A stretch of 64,000 nt of DNA from contig NZ_CAMIHD010000011.1 in the NCBI RefSeq assembly GCF_946222835.1, positions 1 through 64,000 on the forward strand, in the 5' to 3' direction. This DNA is from an uncultured Corynebacterium sp. (GTDB lineage Bacteria; Actinomycetota; Actinomycetes; Mycobacteriales; Mycobacteriaceae). The notes beneath the pieces are model-generated. The model was not told where the DNA came from. It was given only the letters and a program-made list of their open reading frames with translations, and searched no databases. The position numbers and the translations under genes are program-made. Within the stretch, counting starts at the first letter, position 1. Every line of letters starts with the position of its first letter. Positions 43,628-52,921 of this stretch are shown here, piece after piece.

Positions 43628-46600
43628 TTAGACGATGTCAGCGGAGGAACCCTCATCGCGGGACAGGTTAATGCCAAGCGATGGGCTATCCATGTCATCG
43701 TCATCAGAGCCAGACAGCTCCATCGGCGTGCCATCGGTGGAGAGAACCTCCACGTTCAGGCACAGGGACTGCAGCTCCTTGAGCAACACCTTGAAAGACT
43801 CAGGGATGCCCGGATCTGGAATATTGTCGCCCTTAACAATGGCCTCGTAGACCTTCACGCGGCCGACGACGTCATCGGACTTGATGGTCAGCAGCTCCTG
43901 CAGGGTGTAGGCAGCGCCGTAAGCCTGCATTGCCCATACCTCCATCTCGCCGAAGCGCTGGCCACCGAACTGGGCCTTACCACCCAGCGGCTGCTGGGTA
44001 ATCATGGAGTAAGGACCGGTGGAACGGGCGTGAATCTTCTCATCGACCAAGTGGTGCAGCTTGAGCATGTACATGTAGCCGACAGAGATCGGGTACTTGT
44101 ATGGCTCGCCCGAGCGGCCGTCGAATAGCGTGGCCTTGCCGTTCTCATCCACCAGCACATCGCCGTCGCGGTTAGGACGGGAGGAAGCCAGCAGGCGCTC
44201 GATCTCGTGGTTGGTAGCACCGTCGAAGACCGGGGTAGCGGTCAAGGAATTCGCAGGAACGTCATAGAGCTCTTCCGGCAGGGTCTTGAGCAGCTCGGCG
44301 TTCTTCGGATCCTCGGTGTCAACCTTCCAGCCGGCGTGTGCCAGCCAGCCCAAGTGAACCTCGAGGACCTGGCCGATGTTCATACGACGCGGCACACCGT
44401 GGGTGTTCAGCAGGATGTCCACCGGGGTGCCGTCTTCCATGAACGGCATATCCTCTGGCGGCAGGATCTTGCCCACAACACCCTTGTTGCCGTGGCGGCC
44501 GGCCATCTTATCGCCGTCCTGGATCTTGCGCTTCTGCGCCACGTAGACACGAATCATCTCGTTGACGCCAGGGGCCAGATCGTCATCATCGTCGCGGGAG
44601 AAACGAGCAACGCCAATGACCTTGCCTACCTCACCGTGCGGCACCTTCATGGAGGTATCGCGGACCTCGCGGGCCTTCTCACCGAAGATGGCGCGCAGCA
44701 GGCGCTCCTCCGGGGTCAGCTCGGTCTCGCCCTTCGGGGTGACCTTACCCACCAGGATGTCACCAGCGCGGACGTCGGCACCGATGCGGATGATGCCGCG
44801 CTCGTCCAGGTCGCTCAGGACGTCCTCGGAGACGTTCGGAATCTCGCGAGTAATTTCCTCGGCGCCCAGCTTGGTATCGCGGGCATCGATCTCGTGCTCC
44901 TCGATGTGGACGGAGGTCAGGATGTCCTCTTCCACGATGCGCTGGTTGAGGATGATGGCGTCCTCGTAGTTATGGCCTTCCCACGGCATGAAGGCAACCA
45001 GCAGGTTGCGGCCGAGGGACATCTCACCATTGTGGGTGCCCGGGCCATCGGCCAGAACCTGGCCGGCCTCTACGCGCTCGCCCATGGAAACCAGCGGGGT
45101 CTGGTTGTAGTTGGTGCCCTGGTTGGTGCGCTCGAACTTACGCAGAATGTAGGTATCGCGCTGACCCTCATCATCCATGATGGTGATGACATCAGCGGTG
45201 ACGTTTTCGACCACACCGGCCTTCGGGGTGATGACAACGTCGCCAGCGTCGTACGCAGCGCGCTGCTCCATGCCGGTACCCACCAGTGGGGCCTCGGAGC
45301 GAACCAGCGGCACTGCCTGCTTCTGCATGTTCGCACCCATCAGGGCACGGTTAGCATCGTCGTGCTCCAAGAACGGAATCATGGCGGTACCCACAGAAAC
45401 CATCTGGCGCGGGGAGACGTCAACGTAGTCCACACCGGCGGCGTCGGTAAGCCCGATGTCGCCGTCCTTCAGGCGAACCTCAATACGCTCGCCGGTGAGG
45501 TTGCCCTCTGCGTCCTGCTCGACCTCGGCCTGAGCAATAGCGAAGCGGTCCTCTTCATCGGCGGTGAGGTACTCCACCTGGTCGGTGATCTTGCCGTCCA
45601 CAACCTTGCGGTACGGGGTCTCAATGAAGCCGAAAGCATTCACGCGGGCGTAGGACGCCAGCGCACCAATGAGGCCAATGTTCGGGCCCTCAGGGGTCTC
45701 AATCGGGCACATGCGGCCGTAGTGAGAAGCGTGAACGTCTCGCACCTCAATGCCGGCGCGCTCACGAGACAGGCCGCCTGGGCCCAGCGCGGACAGGCGG
45801 CGCTTGTGGGTCAGGCCGGACAGCGAGTTGTTGTGGTCCATGAACTGGGACAGCTGCGAGGTACCGAAGAACTCGCGGATAGCAGCAGAGACCGGGCGCA
45901 CGTTAATCAGGGAGGTCGGGGTGATGGACTCCGCGTCCTGGGTGGTCATGCGCTCGCGCACAACGCGCTCCATGCGGGACAGGCCGACGCGGACCTGGTT
46001 CTGGATGAGCTCACCCACGGTGCGCAGGCGGCGGTTACCAAAGTGGTCGATGTCATCCGTGTGCAGGGAGATCATCTCACCGTTCGGTGCCTTCATCTCG
46101 CGCTCGCCTACGTGCAGGCGGACCAGGTACTCGAGGGTGACGGCAATGTCTTCCTCGGTCAGGGTCATCAGACCATCGTGGTCGCCGCCGAGCCCCAGCT
46201 TGCGGTTGACCTTGTAGCGGCCGACCTTAGCCAGGTCGTAACGCTTTGCACGGAAGAAGGAGTTATCCAGCAAGGACTGAGCCAGCTCGCGGGTGGGCTG
46301 CTCGCCTGGGCGCTGCTTGCGGTAAATCTCCAGCAGTGCTTCATCGGTGTTCGCTACACCGTCAGACTCCAGGGTGGACATCATGAGCTCGGAGAAGCCG
46401 AAGCGATCCCTGATCTGCTCCTCACTCCAGCCCAGTGCCTTAAGCAGCACGGTTACCGGCTGGCGGCGCTTGCGGTCAATGCGCACGCCAACGGTGTCGC
46501 GCTTGTCGACGTCGAACTCCAACCATGCACCACGGGAAGGAATAACCTTCACGGAGTGCAGCGGGCGCTCGGTGGACTTATCGATCGAGCGATCGAAGTA

Positions 46601-47122
46601 CACGCCCGGGGAGCGCACCAGCTGAGAGACGACGACGCGCTCGGTACCGTTCACGATGAACGTGCCCATATCCGTCATGATCGGGAAATCGCCGATGAAG
46701 ACGGTCTGCGACTTAATCTCTTGGGTGTCGTTATTAATAAACTCTGCGGTCACGTACAGCGGCGCGGAGTAGTTGATGTCCTTTTCCTTGCACTCATCCA
46801 CGGTGTTTTTCACCGGTTCAAAGCGCGGCTCCGACAAGGACAGGGACATATTGCCCGAGTAGTCCTCAATCGGCGAGAGCTCTTCGAGGATGTCCTCGAG
46901 GCCGCTCGTGACGCGGGCGTCATCGCCGCGCTCAGCCTGCTCGCGCTCGCGCCACTCCGGCGCGCCGACGAGCCAATCAAAGGAATCAAGTTGTACGTCA
47001 AGGAGACCCGGCAGGGCGATAGGCTCGCTGATTTTTGCAAACGAGTATCGCTTCGGGGCTCCGGGGATATTGGCCACTGACTTGGTCTGGCGGGAGACTG
47101 CCAAGATGGGTCCTTCCAGCAC
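43628..47122 (-). CDS. rpoB: RNA polymerase beta subunit
   Basis: RNA polymerase subunit of 1164 residues that forms much of the catalytic cleft. It starts at GTG with the corynebacterial N-terminus LEGPILAVSRQTKS. The rifampicin-binding region FFGTSQLSQFMDHNNSLSGL followed by THKRRLSALGPGG carries the sensitive residues at the positions equivalent to E. coli Asp516, His526 and Ser531. The conserved C-terminal region GGKAQFGGQRFGEMEVWAMQ is intact. It is first in the rpoBC operon. Confidence 0.97.
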   Translation of the reverse strand: MLEGPILAVSRQTKSVANIPGAPKRYSFAKISEPIALPGLLDVQLDSFDWLVGAPEWREREQAERGDDARVTSGLEDILEELSPIEDYSGNMSLSLSEPRFEPVKNTVDECKEKDINYSAPLYVTAEFINNDTQEIKSQTVFIGDFPIMTDMGTFIVNGTERVVVSQLVRSPGVYFDRSIDKSTERPLHSVKVIPSRGAWLEFDVDKRDTVGVRIDRKRRQPVTVLLKALGWSEEQIRDRFGFSELMMSTLESDGVANTDEALLEIYRKQRPGEQPTRELAQSLLDNSFFRAKRYDLAKVGRYKVNRKLGLGGDHDGLMTLTEEDIAVTLEYLVRLHVGEREMKAPNGEMISLHTDDIDHFGNRRLRTVGELIQNQVRVGLSRMERVVRERMTTQDAESITPTSLINVRPVSAAIREFFGTSQLSQFMDHNNSLSGLTHKRRLSALGPGGLSRERAGIEVRDVHASHYGRMCPIETPEGPNIGLIGALASYARVNAFGFIETPYRKVVDGKITDQVEYLTADEEDRFAIAQAEVEQDAEGNLTGERIEVRLKDGDIGLTDAAGVDYVDVSPRQMVSVGTAMIPFLEHDDANRALMGANMQKQAVPLVRSEAPLVGTGMEQRAAYDAGDVVITPKAGVVENVTADVITIMDDEGQRDTYILRKFERTNQGTNYNQTPLVSMGERVEAGQVLADGPGTHNGEMSLGRNLLVAFMPWEGHNYEDAIILNQRIVEEDILTSVHIEEHEIDARDTKLGAEEITREIPNVSEDVLSDLDERGIIRIGADVRAGDILVGKVTPKGETELTPEERLLRAIFGEKAREVRDTSMKVPHGEVGKVIGVARFSRDDDDDLAPGVNEMIRVYVAQKRKIQDGDKMAGRHGNKGVVGKILPPEDMPFMEDGTPVDILLNTHGVPRRMNIGQVLEVHLGWLAHAGWKVDTEDPKNAELLKTLPEELYDVPANSLTATPVFDGATNHEIERLLASSRPNRDGDVLVDENGKATLFDGRSGEPYKYPISVGYMYMLKLHHLVDEKIHARSTGPYSMITQQPLGGKAQFGGQRFGEMEVWAMQAYGAAYTLQELLTIKSDDVVGRVKVYEAIVKGDNIPDPGIPESFKVLLKELQSLCLNVEVLSTDGTPMELSGSDDDDMDSPSLGINLSRDEGSSADIV

Positions 47123-47506
47123 CTCACGCGGATTGCCTGCTCGCCCTGGCCGACGAGCCGCAAAACCGCTGGTAATTCTAGCATTCGGTCTGCTGTGGAG
47201 TGTCTGGGTTCAGAATGCACAAAATCACCTTGTCAAGTCGGTTTTGCCATCACCGGCCTGAAAGGCTAAATGTGCACCGAAGATCCAGATTCCAGCGCAA
47301 CGAAACAGCTTATAGGAAAAGACCTGCCATGTAAAGACACACCACTCTTGGGGCGTGTCGCTACCGCGCTAGGGGGCAAGCTCGTGCTCGCCGCGGCGCT
47401 AACGCGTCCACGTCGCGCGACTCTGCGCGACAACCACCGAGCACCCTACCACTAAATTCTCGCCACACCGCAAACCTGGTGGCGGATTAGTTTCTTAACT
47501 GGGCTT
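47123..47506 (-). other. rpoB upstream region
   Basis: No gene is present in these 380 bases. It contains the proposed rpoB promoter and a CGCCAC/GTGGCG inverted repeat near 47462-47485 that could end the transcript of the DUF3068 gene, although no T-run follows. TTGACA at 47231-47236 lacks a good -10 partner. Confidence 0.5.
47175..47180 (-). promoter_or_regulatory. Putative -10 element of rpoB
   Basis: TAGAAT preceded by TGC forms an extended -10 on the minus strand. The start would be near 47168, giving a leader of about 46 bases before the GTG. The -35 is poor. Confidence 0.45.
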
Positions 47507-48523
47507 TTAGTGGCTGACCGGAACCGCGTTGCCGCCGATGCGCCCGCGGTTATGCCGCGAGCGGGCATGCTTATTCTTGCCGCCAAATAGGCCGAGTGCG
47601 CCAATGATTCCGAGCAGGGTCAACAGTGCACCGAGGCCGATGGCACCCCACCGCACGATCTCTGCCACGCGGTCGCGCGGGAAGCCTTTCGCCTCCTCCA
47701 GCAGCGCCGACTGGTCTTCCTCGGAAGTAGAGCCATTAAAGACGAAGGCGCGCTCGCGGCCGACTCCCTCACGGTCCGCGTAGTAGTCATCGATATCCAC
47801 ATCCATGCCCACTACGAGGCCGGTTTGTTGATCCACAAAGAAGTCACGGCTGCCGGAGTGGGTCAGGTAGCCCGGTTCCTCTCCGCCGTCCTCCTTCGGC
47901 AGGCTGGTGGTATTGCCATCGGCCGCATAGAGCTGCGCGACATTCGTCGGCTCAATCTCTTGGTGATAACGGTAGACCGTGCGACCATCCATCGTCGTCT
48001 CTTCTTCAAAGACCGCATCGACGGCCTTGCGCAGCGTCGGGTCAAAGACCGGGTAGTTGGTCTTTTCGGCATCCGCGGGGAACTTGAGCCAGTAGCCGTC
48101 TACGGTCACCGTGTCCGATGGGGTCGCGAGCGTATGGCTCAACGAGGCCTCCCCCGCTGCCTCACCGCTCAAACGGTCCACGGTATAGGTCCACACTTGG
48201 GCCTGGCTCAAGTCGTTTAAGCCTTCCCCCTCGCCACGCATACGCGTCTCACCGATGCGCACGGTAGCCTTCTCTTCGTCTGAGGGCTCCTGGATATCCA
48301 TGTTGATTTGGTAAGTCATGGGGCCTGAATACGGCGCGGAGCCATCTTTGGACAGTTGCTGGGAATCCGCGGAATCATCGTGCAATGTCCAGGTGCTGTT
48401 TTTCAGGTTCAGCGGCAGCCGCGGGGAGAAATCCAAAAATGTCGGCGCCACAACACCAGCGGCGATCAACGCGACACCGAGGCCTAGGAGCAGGACGGAA
48501 AAAATGCGGGACTTGGGCAGCAT
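47507..48523 (-). CDS. DUF3068 (PorA-family) membrane protein
   Basis: A 338-residue protein with an N-terminal helix (IFSVLLLGLGVALIAAGVV), a large exoplasmic domain, and a C-terminal helix (WGAIGLGALLTLLGIIGALGLFG) before a basic tail. This two-helix layout with LDFSPRLPLNLKNSTWTLHD and TYTVDRLSGEA matches DUF3068, a family of mycolate-containing actinobacteria. Exact function is not established to my knowledge. I take ATG at 48523; a longer frame to 48574 adds an unlikely N-terminus. Confidence 0.85.
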   Translation of the reverse strand: MLPKSRIFSVLLLGLGVALIAAGVVAPTFLDFSPRLPLNLKNSTWTLHDDSADSQQLSKDGSAPYSGPMTYQINMDIQEPSDEEKATVRIGETRMRGEGEGLNDLSQAQVWTYTVDRLSGEAAGEASLSHTLATPSDTVTVDGYWLKFPADAEKTNYPVFDPTLRKAVDAVFEEETTMDGRTVYRYHQEIEPTNVAQLYAADGNTTSLPKEDGGEEPGYLTHSGSRDFFVDQQTGLVVGMDVDIDDYYADREGVGRERAFVFNGSTSEEDQSALLEEAKGFPRDRVAEIVRWGAIGLGALLTLLGIIGALGLFGGKNKHARSRHNRGRIGGNAVPVSH

Positions 48524-48595
48524 GGGGGCTAATTCTACAGCCCTTGGCGGAAGTTCCTGGTTCCTACAGGCCACCCCGCCGTGCCGGATTGATTT

Positions 48596-48928
48596 CTAAG
48601 CAGTGTGCTTATTCCAAGCAACGATACTGCTAGTATCCGTGGTTTGGCGCGCGCACCAAAGATCAAACTCTTCCTGCAGTCCCAGCCAAAACTCCGCCGA
48701 ATTGCCAAAATAGGCAGAGAGACGAAGCGCCATTTCCGCACTAATCCCAATGCGTCCACGGACCAGCTTTGAAATTTGGGATTTGGAGCTAAAAATATCC
48801 CTGGCTAAGCGGTATTGAGTAAGTCCGAGCGGCTCCAGAAACTCCTTGCGCAGAACCTCCCCAGGGTGTGGAACGGATATGATATCCGAAGCTTCCTCTC
48901 CCTCATTTGTGATAATCGATGAAGTCAA
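48596..48928 (-). CDS. higA: HigA-family antitoxin
   Basis: A 110-residue helix-turn-helix protein of the HigA/VapI addiction-module antitoxin family. VPHPGEVLRKEFLEPLGLTQ begins the domain, and SKSQISKLVRGRIGISAEMA with LSAYFGNSAEFWLGLQEEFD are diagnostic. It would neutralise the HigB toxin encoded just upstream and repress its own operon. Its ATG overlaps the toxin 3' end by 26 bases, giving the usual toxin-first higBA order. Confidence 0.92.
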   Translation of the reverse strand: MTSSIITNEGEEASDIISVPHPGEVLRKEFLEPLGLTQYRLARDIFSSKSQISKLVRGRIGISAEMALRLSAYFGNSAEFWLGLQEEFDLWCARQTTDTSSIVAWNKHTA

Positions 48929-49163
48929 CGTCCACAGCTCCTTTCCCTGTCCATCGAAAGACTACTCTCCACTGCGCGTTAACGCGGATGGAATAAAATC
49001 CGTCCCACTGTCCTTTCAGCCTCTCCAAGCGATTTGCCGGTGGAATCCTTAAATCAGCTAGGGAAACGGACCGGTCAATCATGATGAGTTTGCGGCGCAG
49101 GATCTTCCGCAGTTCAGGGGGTACATACTTTGACACTATTGACCATTGCTTTACTCCACGCAC
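48903..49163 (-). CDS. higB: HigB-type toxin (RelE/ParE superfamily mRNA interferase)
   Basis: The product ends RIPPANRLERLKGQWDGFYS, IRVNAQWRVVFRW and DVDFIDYHK, the signature of HigB killer proteins that cut ribosome-bound mRNA. I place the start at GTG 49163, giving 86 residues; GTG 49172, GTG 49136 and ATG 49082 are alternatives. HigB is usually a little over 90 residues, and the usual N-terminal strand is not evident, so slight truncation is possible. The gene begins only about 15 bases beyond the rplL terminator. Confidence 0.78.
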   Translation of the reverse strand: MRGVKQWSIVSKYVPPELRKILRRKLIMIDRSVSLADLRIPPANRLERLKGQWDGFYSIRVNAQWRVVFRWTGKGAVDVDFIDYHK

Positions 49164-49177
49164 TACGCTCACAAACA

Positions 49178-49229
49178 CAAAAACGAGGAAACCCCCAGCT
49201 CCCACCGCACGCAGCGGTAGAAGTGGGGA
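49178..49229 (-). terminator. Terminator of rplJ-rplL
   Basis: CCCCA and CTACCGC pair with GCGGTGGG and TGGGG on the minus strand around a 5-base loop, followed by GTTTCCTCGTTTTTG. It lies 26-77 bases past the rplL stop, directly before higB. Confidence 0.7.
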
Positions 49230-49254
49230 TTTGAAAGCGTAAAGCTCAGTGAAA

Positions 49255-49644
49255 TTACTTGAGCTCGACGGAAGCGCCAGCCTCTTCCAGCTTGGTCTTA
49301 GCAGCCTCAGCGTCGTCCTTGGAAGCGCCCTCGAGGATAGCCTTAGGAGCACCCTCGACCATTTCCTTAGCTTCCTTCAGGCCCAGGCCGGAGACGATCT
49401 CGCGAACAGCCTTAATAACGCCAATCTTCTTAGCGCCAGCGTCGGTCAGAACGACGTCGAACTCGGTCTTCTCCTCAGCAGCAGCAGCGCCGCCCTCAGC
49501 CGGAGCGCCAGCTGCAACAGCAGCAACCGGAGCAGCAGCCTCAACGTCGAATACCTCTTCAAATTCCTTAACGAACTCGGACAGTTCGATGAGGGTCATT
49601 TCCTTGAAAGCTTCAATGAGCTCGTCCTTGGTGAGCTTAGCCAT
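49255..49644 (-). CDS. rplL: 50S ribosomal protein L7/L12
   Basis: L7/L12 forms the mobile stalk that recruits translational GTPases. The 129-residue protein has an N-terminal dimerisation helix (KDELIEAFKEMTLIELSEFV), an Ala/Gly/Pro hinge (about 45-60) and the C-terminal factor-binding domain (KKIGVIKAVREIVSGLGLKE). It follows rplJ by 88 bases. Confidence 0.98.
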   Translation of the reverse strand: MAKLTKDELIEAFKEMTLIELSEFVKEFEEVFDVEAAAPVAAVAAGAPAEGGAAAAEEKTEFDVVLTDAGAKKIGVIKAVREIVSGLGLKEAKEMVEGAPKAILEGASKDDAEAAKTKLEEAGASVELK

Positions 49645-49732
49645 GATGGCAAGTCCTTTCTGTGTTGTGTGTGCGCTGCGCGTGATTTAGGCCGCGCACA
49701 CGGTGTTGTAATTGTGCGTCTTTTGTGACGAC

Positions 49733-50254
49733 TTAAGCTTCTGCTTCCTTCTTGTCCTGCAGGGCTGCGACGGTGCGCACAGCCTTGGTTGCAGGAGCGT
49801 TGAAGAGAGCGGCTGCCTTCGCCATAGAACCCTTCATAGCGCCAGCCAGCTTTGCGAGGGTGGTCTCGCGGTTGTCCAGCTTGGCGATGGCCTCAACCTG
49901 GTCGGCAGACAGTGCGTTGCCGTCCATGTAGCCACCCTTGATGATGAGTGCCTTGTTGTCATCAGCGAACTTGGTGATGACCTTCGCAGCATCTACTGCC
50001 TCGCCCTTGATGAACGCAATTGCGGTCGGGCCAGTCAGCAAATCATCAAGACCTTCGATGCCAGCTTCCTTGGCAGCGATCTTGAAAAGGGTGTTCTTGG
50101 CGACGGAGTATTCAACGTCAAATCCCAGATCGTTACGCAGCTCCTGCAGCTGGGATACGGTCAGGCCGCGGTACTCGGTCAATACGACAGAGTTAGCGCC
50201 AGCCAGCTTCTCCTTCAGCTCTGCCAGGTCTGCAGTGTTCTTTGGGTTTGCCAT
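49733..50254 (-). CDS. rplJ: 50S ribosomal protein L10
   Basis: L10 is the base of the ribosomal stalk and the translational autoregulator of this operon in many bacteria. The 173-residue product contains LKEKLAGANSVVLTEYRGLT and NTLFKIAAKEAGIEGL; the C-terminal helix binds L7/L12 dimers. An L10-type leader with an internal hairpin lies upstream. GGAGG is seen before the ATG. Confidence 0.97.
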   Translation of the reverse strand: MANPKNTADLAELKEKLAGANSVVLTEYRGLTVSQLQELRNDLGFDVEYSVAKNTLFKIAAKEAGIEGLDDLLTGPTAIAFIKGEAVDAAKVITKFADDNKALIIKGGYMDGNALSADQVEAIAKLDNRETTLAKLAGAMKGSMAKAAALFNAPATKAVRTVAALQDKKEAEA

Positions 50255-50289
50255 TGTCTCTCGCCTCCTTCCAAAACATCTCTTTTATT

Positions 50290-50470
50290 ATTCCGCCGGG
50301 GCCTTCCCCGCTTCGGTTGCCCGAAACAACAAAAGCCCCGTGCAAGAGCACAGGGCGCGCGACATAAGAGAATGCCGCGAATAATCGCAAAGTGTCTCCT
50401 GCGTGGGCCGCCTCCTAGGATGGAGAACCTTCGATCCAAATGGATGACCAACGGTCTTCGGTGAACTTTG
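50290..50470 (-). ncRNA. Ribosomal protein L10 leader with internal attenuator-like hairpin
   Basis: Between promoter and rplJ the minus strand carries GACCGTTGG, AAGGTTC, a CCTAGGAGG segment, and then the hairpin GCCCTGTGC/GCACGGGGC (about 50334-50356) followed by TTTTGTTG. Layout and position match L10 leaders that bind the L10-L12 complex. Boundaries are approximate. Confidence 0.65.
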
Positions 50471-50506
50471 ACTCGGCCAAAAGTGGCCGTTCAAACTTCG
50501 TGGAAA

Positions 50507-50536
50507 ACCCTACCTCCCCGACCGCAGTTTCTCCAA
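50507..50536 (-). promoter_or_regulatory. Putative promoter of rplJ-rplL
   Basis: TTGGAG and TAGGGT with an 18-base spacer on the minus strand, just upstream of the L10 leader. Low certainty. Confidence 0.4.
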
Positions 50537-50554
50537 ATCCACGTTTTCGCCGCG

Positions 50555-50560
50555 TAGGAT
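50555..50560 (+). promoter_or_regulatory. -10 element of the photolyase gene (leaderless)
   Basis: TAGGAT ends seven bases before the ATG at 50568, and there is no ribosome binding site between them, which is the pattern of a leaderless mRNA. Confidence 0.5.
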
Positions 50561-50567
50561 AGCCGCC

Positions 50568-51872
50568 ATGACCTGCCTCATGTGGTTCCGCGATGACCTG
50601 CGCCTACACGATAACCAGGCCCTTTCCCGCGCGGCCGCGGCCGCCTCGCTTGGCGACGCCCCCTTGGTCGCCGTCGTCCTCGACGAACCCGCCTATCCCG
50701 GCACCCGCCCGCTGGGCGGCGCCACCACGTGGTGGCGCGAGCGCTCCCTTTATGCCCTGGCACATGACCTTGCCGAGCACGGCGTGGAGCTCATTCGCGC
50801 CACCGGCGATGCCCGCGTGGAAATCCCCCGCCTAGCCGCCGAGCTCGGCGCCACTACCGTCACGTGGACGCGCCGCTACCACGGCCCGCTGCGTGAGGTT
50901 GATGCCGCGGTCAAGGAAACCTTGACTGCTCGAGGCATTACCGCCACCTCCTCGCCCGGCTTCACCCTTGTCGAACCCTGGGAGGTCACCAATGGCCAGG
51001 GCCAGCCCTATAAGGTCTTTACCCCCTTCTCCAAGGCCGCGTCCTCCCAAGTGGCAGGCGACGAGCCGGAGGGGGTGCCGGAGATGGGGGCGTCGGCAAG
51101 CATTGCCTGCTCCTGGCCCAAGCCCACCGAGCCGGCGTGGGCCGCATCCCTGGCCGAGCACTGGACGCCCGGGGAAGCCGGAGCGCGGGAGCGAATGGCC
51201 CAGCTGGATCTGGCCAACTACGCCAAGGAACGCGATATTCCCGCGCTCAATGCCACCTCCCTCCTCTCACCGCACCTGCGCTTTGGTGAGGTCTCCCCGC
51301 GCGAAGTGTGGTTCGCCGCGGCCGAGGAGCCGGAGTGCGCCAAGTTCCACTCCGAGCTGCTGTGGCGTGACTTTGCCTGGCACCGCCTCTACCACCTGCC
51401 CAACCTTGCTACCGAAAACGTACGGGAAAAATTCGACCACTTCGATTGGTCCTGGGATGACCCACGCCTGACAGACTGGCAGTCCGGTACCACGGGCATT
51501 GCGCTTGTCGACGCCGGAATGCGCGAGCTTTGGGCCACCGGCTATATGCACAACCGCGTACGAATGGTGGTGGGATCTTTCCTCACCAAGAACCTCGGCA
51601 TCCACTGGCGCCTGGGCGAGGAATGGTTCTGGGATACGTTGGTAGATGCCGATGCCGCCTCCAACCCCTTCAATTGGCAGTGGGTGGCTGGCTGCGGCGA
51701 TGACGCCGCACCATTTTTCCGCATCTTCAACCCCGAAACCCAGGCCAAGCGCTTCGACCCCGACGGCGAATATGTGCGCCGCTGGGCACCCGCGCTATCT
51801 GGCCCACCCATAGTGGACCTAAAGGAATCGCGCCAAACCGCCCTCGACGCCTATGCCGAAATCAAGGACTAA
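50568..51872 (+). CDS. phr: Deoxyribodipyrimidine photolyase
   Basis: A 434-residue DNA photolyase that repairs UV-induced pyrimidine dimers with light and FADH2. The N-terminal antenna-binding domain begins CLMWFRDDLRLHDNQAL. The C-terminal FAD domain has SPHLRFGEVSPREVW, ELLWRDFAWHRL, NRVRMVVGSFLTKNLGIHW and the Trp-rich DADAASNPFNWQWVAGCG, which includes residues for electron transfer. It probably uses folate or deazaflavin as second chromophore; sequence does not decide. Two amino-acid enzyme genes follow after 32 bases and may be co-transcribed. Confidence 0.93.
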   Translation: MTCLMWFRDDLRLHDNQALSRAAAAASLGDAPLVAVVLDEPAYPGTRPLGGATTWWRERSLYALAHDLAEHGVELIRATGDARVEIPRLAAELGATTVTWTRRYHGPLREVDAAVKETLTARGITATSSPGFTLVEPWEVTNGQGQPYKVFTPFSKAASSQVAGDEPEGVPEMGASASIACSWPKPTEPAWAASLAEHWTPGEAGARERMAQLDLANYAKERDIPALNATSLLSPHLRFGEVSPREVWFAAAEEPECAKFHSELLWRDFAWHRLYHLPNLATENVREKFDHFDWSWDDPRLTDWQSGTTGIALVDAGMRELWATGYMHNRVRMVVGSFLTKNLGIHWRLGEEWFWDTLVDADAASNPFNWQWVAGCGDDAAPFFRIFNPETQAKRFDPDGEYVRRWAPALSGPPIVDLKESRQTALDAYAEIKD

Positions 51873-51904
51873 GACGGGGGAAGAAGCAGAAATAAAGGTC
51901 TACC

Positions 51905-52921
51905 ATGGGGCCAATGATGAGCCCTAGGATTCATTCTCAAGCGCACCCGCCCATCGGCAATACCCCACTCATGCGAGTGGAGGCGATCAATCCTCGGCCG
52001 GATGTCCACCTCTATCTCAAACTCGAACAGTTCAACCTTGGCGGCTCTGCAAAAGACCGTACCGCCCGAGCACTAATCCAGTCGGCCCTTGCCACCGGCG
52101 ATATCCGCCCAGGGTCGACGTTGGTGGAATCTTCCTCCGGCAACCTGGGCATGGCTCTAGCTCGCCAGGCCCCACTGCAAGGAATGAAGTTCCACTGCGT
52201 GGTGGATCCGCGGGTCAATGCCTCCACGGTGGCCACCATGCGGGCCTATGGCGCACACGTGGAATTGCTCGACCACCCAGATCCCGAAACCGGCGATTGG
52301 CTCACCGCCCGCCGCACCCGCGTGGCCGAGCTTTTGGAAGAGATCCCCGATTCTTTCAATCTCAACCAGTATTCCAATGAAGCCGCCTTCCACGCCCACG
52401 CAGAAGGCACCATGACTGAGATCCTGGATCAACTCGGGCAGGCACCCAGTCATCTGCTCGTGGCTATGAGCACCACCGGAACCCTTGGTGGCTGTGTACG
52501 CAAGCTCTCCGAGGTGGGTGCTGAGACCCAAACAATCGGCGTTGATGCAGAAGGCTCCGTACTTTTTGGCGGTGAGCGTGGCACCCGCATGCTGCCCGGC
52601 TATGGCGCAGGTATCGTAACCGATCTATCCACCAAGTTTTCGCCTTCCTCCGTGGAGAGGGTTCCGGACCTCGATGCCATCGTTGCTGCCCGACAGCTCG
52701 CTCAAGCAGAGGGCCTACTGCCTGGCGCTTCCGGCGGTGCCGTCATCGCCGCCTTCCAACGCCTCGCGCCCTCCCTACCGGCAGGGGCTGAAGTGGTTGC
52801 CGTGCTGCACGACGCCGGCCAGCCTTACCTCGACACCATTTATAACGACTCCTGGGTGTGCGAAAACTTCGACATTTCGCCCTCTGAACTCGCGGCGCGC
52901 ATCGAAGGGTCAGCGCAGTGA
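51905..52921 (+). CDS. SbnA-like PLP-dependent synthase (cysteine synthase family)
   Basis: A 338-residue fold-type II PLP enzyme. The PLP lysine is Lys50 in GGSAKDRTA; VESSSGNLGMALARQ binds the substrate carboxylate, STTGTLGGCV the phosphate, and PGASGGAV completes the site. It most resembles SbnA, which joins O-phosphoserine and glutamate in 2,3-diaminopropionate synthesis for staphyloferrin B, rather than housekeeping CysK. AAGG lies six bases before the ATG. The stop overlaps the next gene by 4 bases, so the two enzymes are produced together. A siderophore-like precursor role is inferred. Confidence 0.82.
   Translation: MGPMMSPRIHSQAHPPIGNTPLMRVEAINPRPDVHLYLKLEQFNLGGSAKDRTARALIQSALATGDIRPGSTLVESSSGNLGMALARQAPLQGMKFHCVVDPRVNASTVATMRAYGAHVELLDHPDPETGDWLTARRTRVAELLEEIPDSFNLNQYSNEAAFHAHAEGTMTEILDQLGQAPSHLLVAMSTTGTLGGCVRKLSEVGAETQTIGVDAEGSVLFGGERGTRMLPGYGAGIVTDLSTKFSPSSVERVPDLDAIVAARQLAQAEGLLPGASGGAVIAAFQRLAPSLPAGAEVVAVLHDAGQPYLDTIYNDSWVCENFDISPSELAARIEGSAQ

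Noticed and set aside
44207..47080. 957-codon open frame on the plus strand opposite rpoB
   Set aside because: It is the antisense shadow of a conserved GC-rich gene; no start signal and no family-like motifs.
47231..47236. TTGACA upstream of rpoB as main promoter
   Set aside because: No acceptable -10 at 16-19 bases; the downstream TAGAAT fits better.
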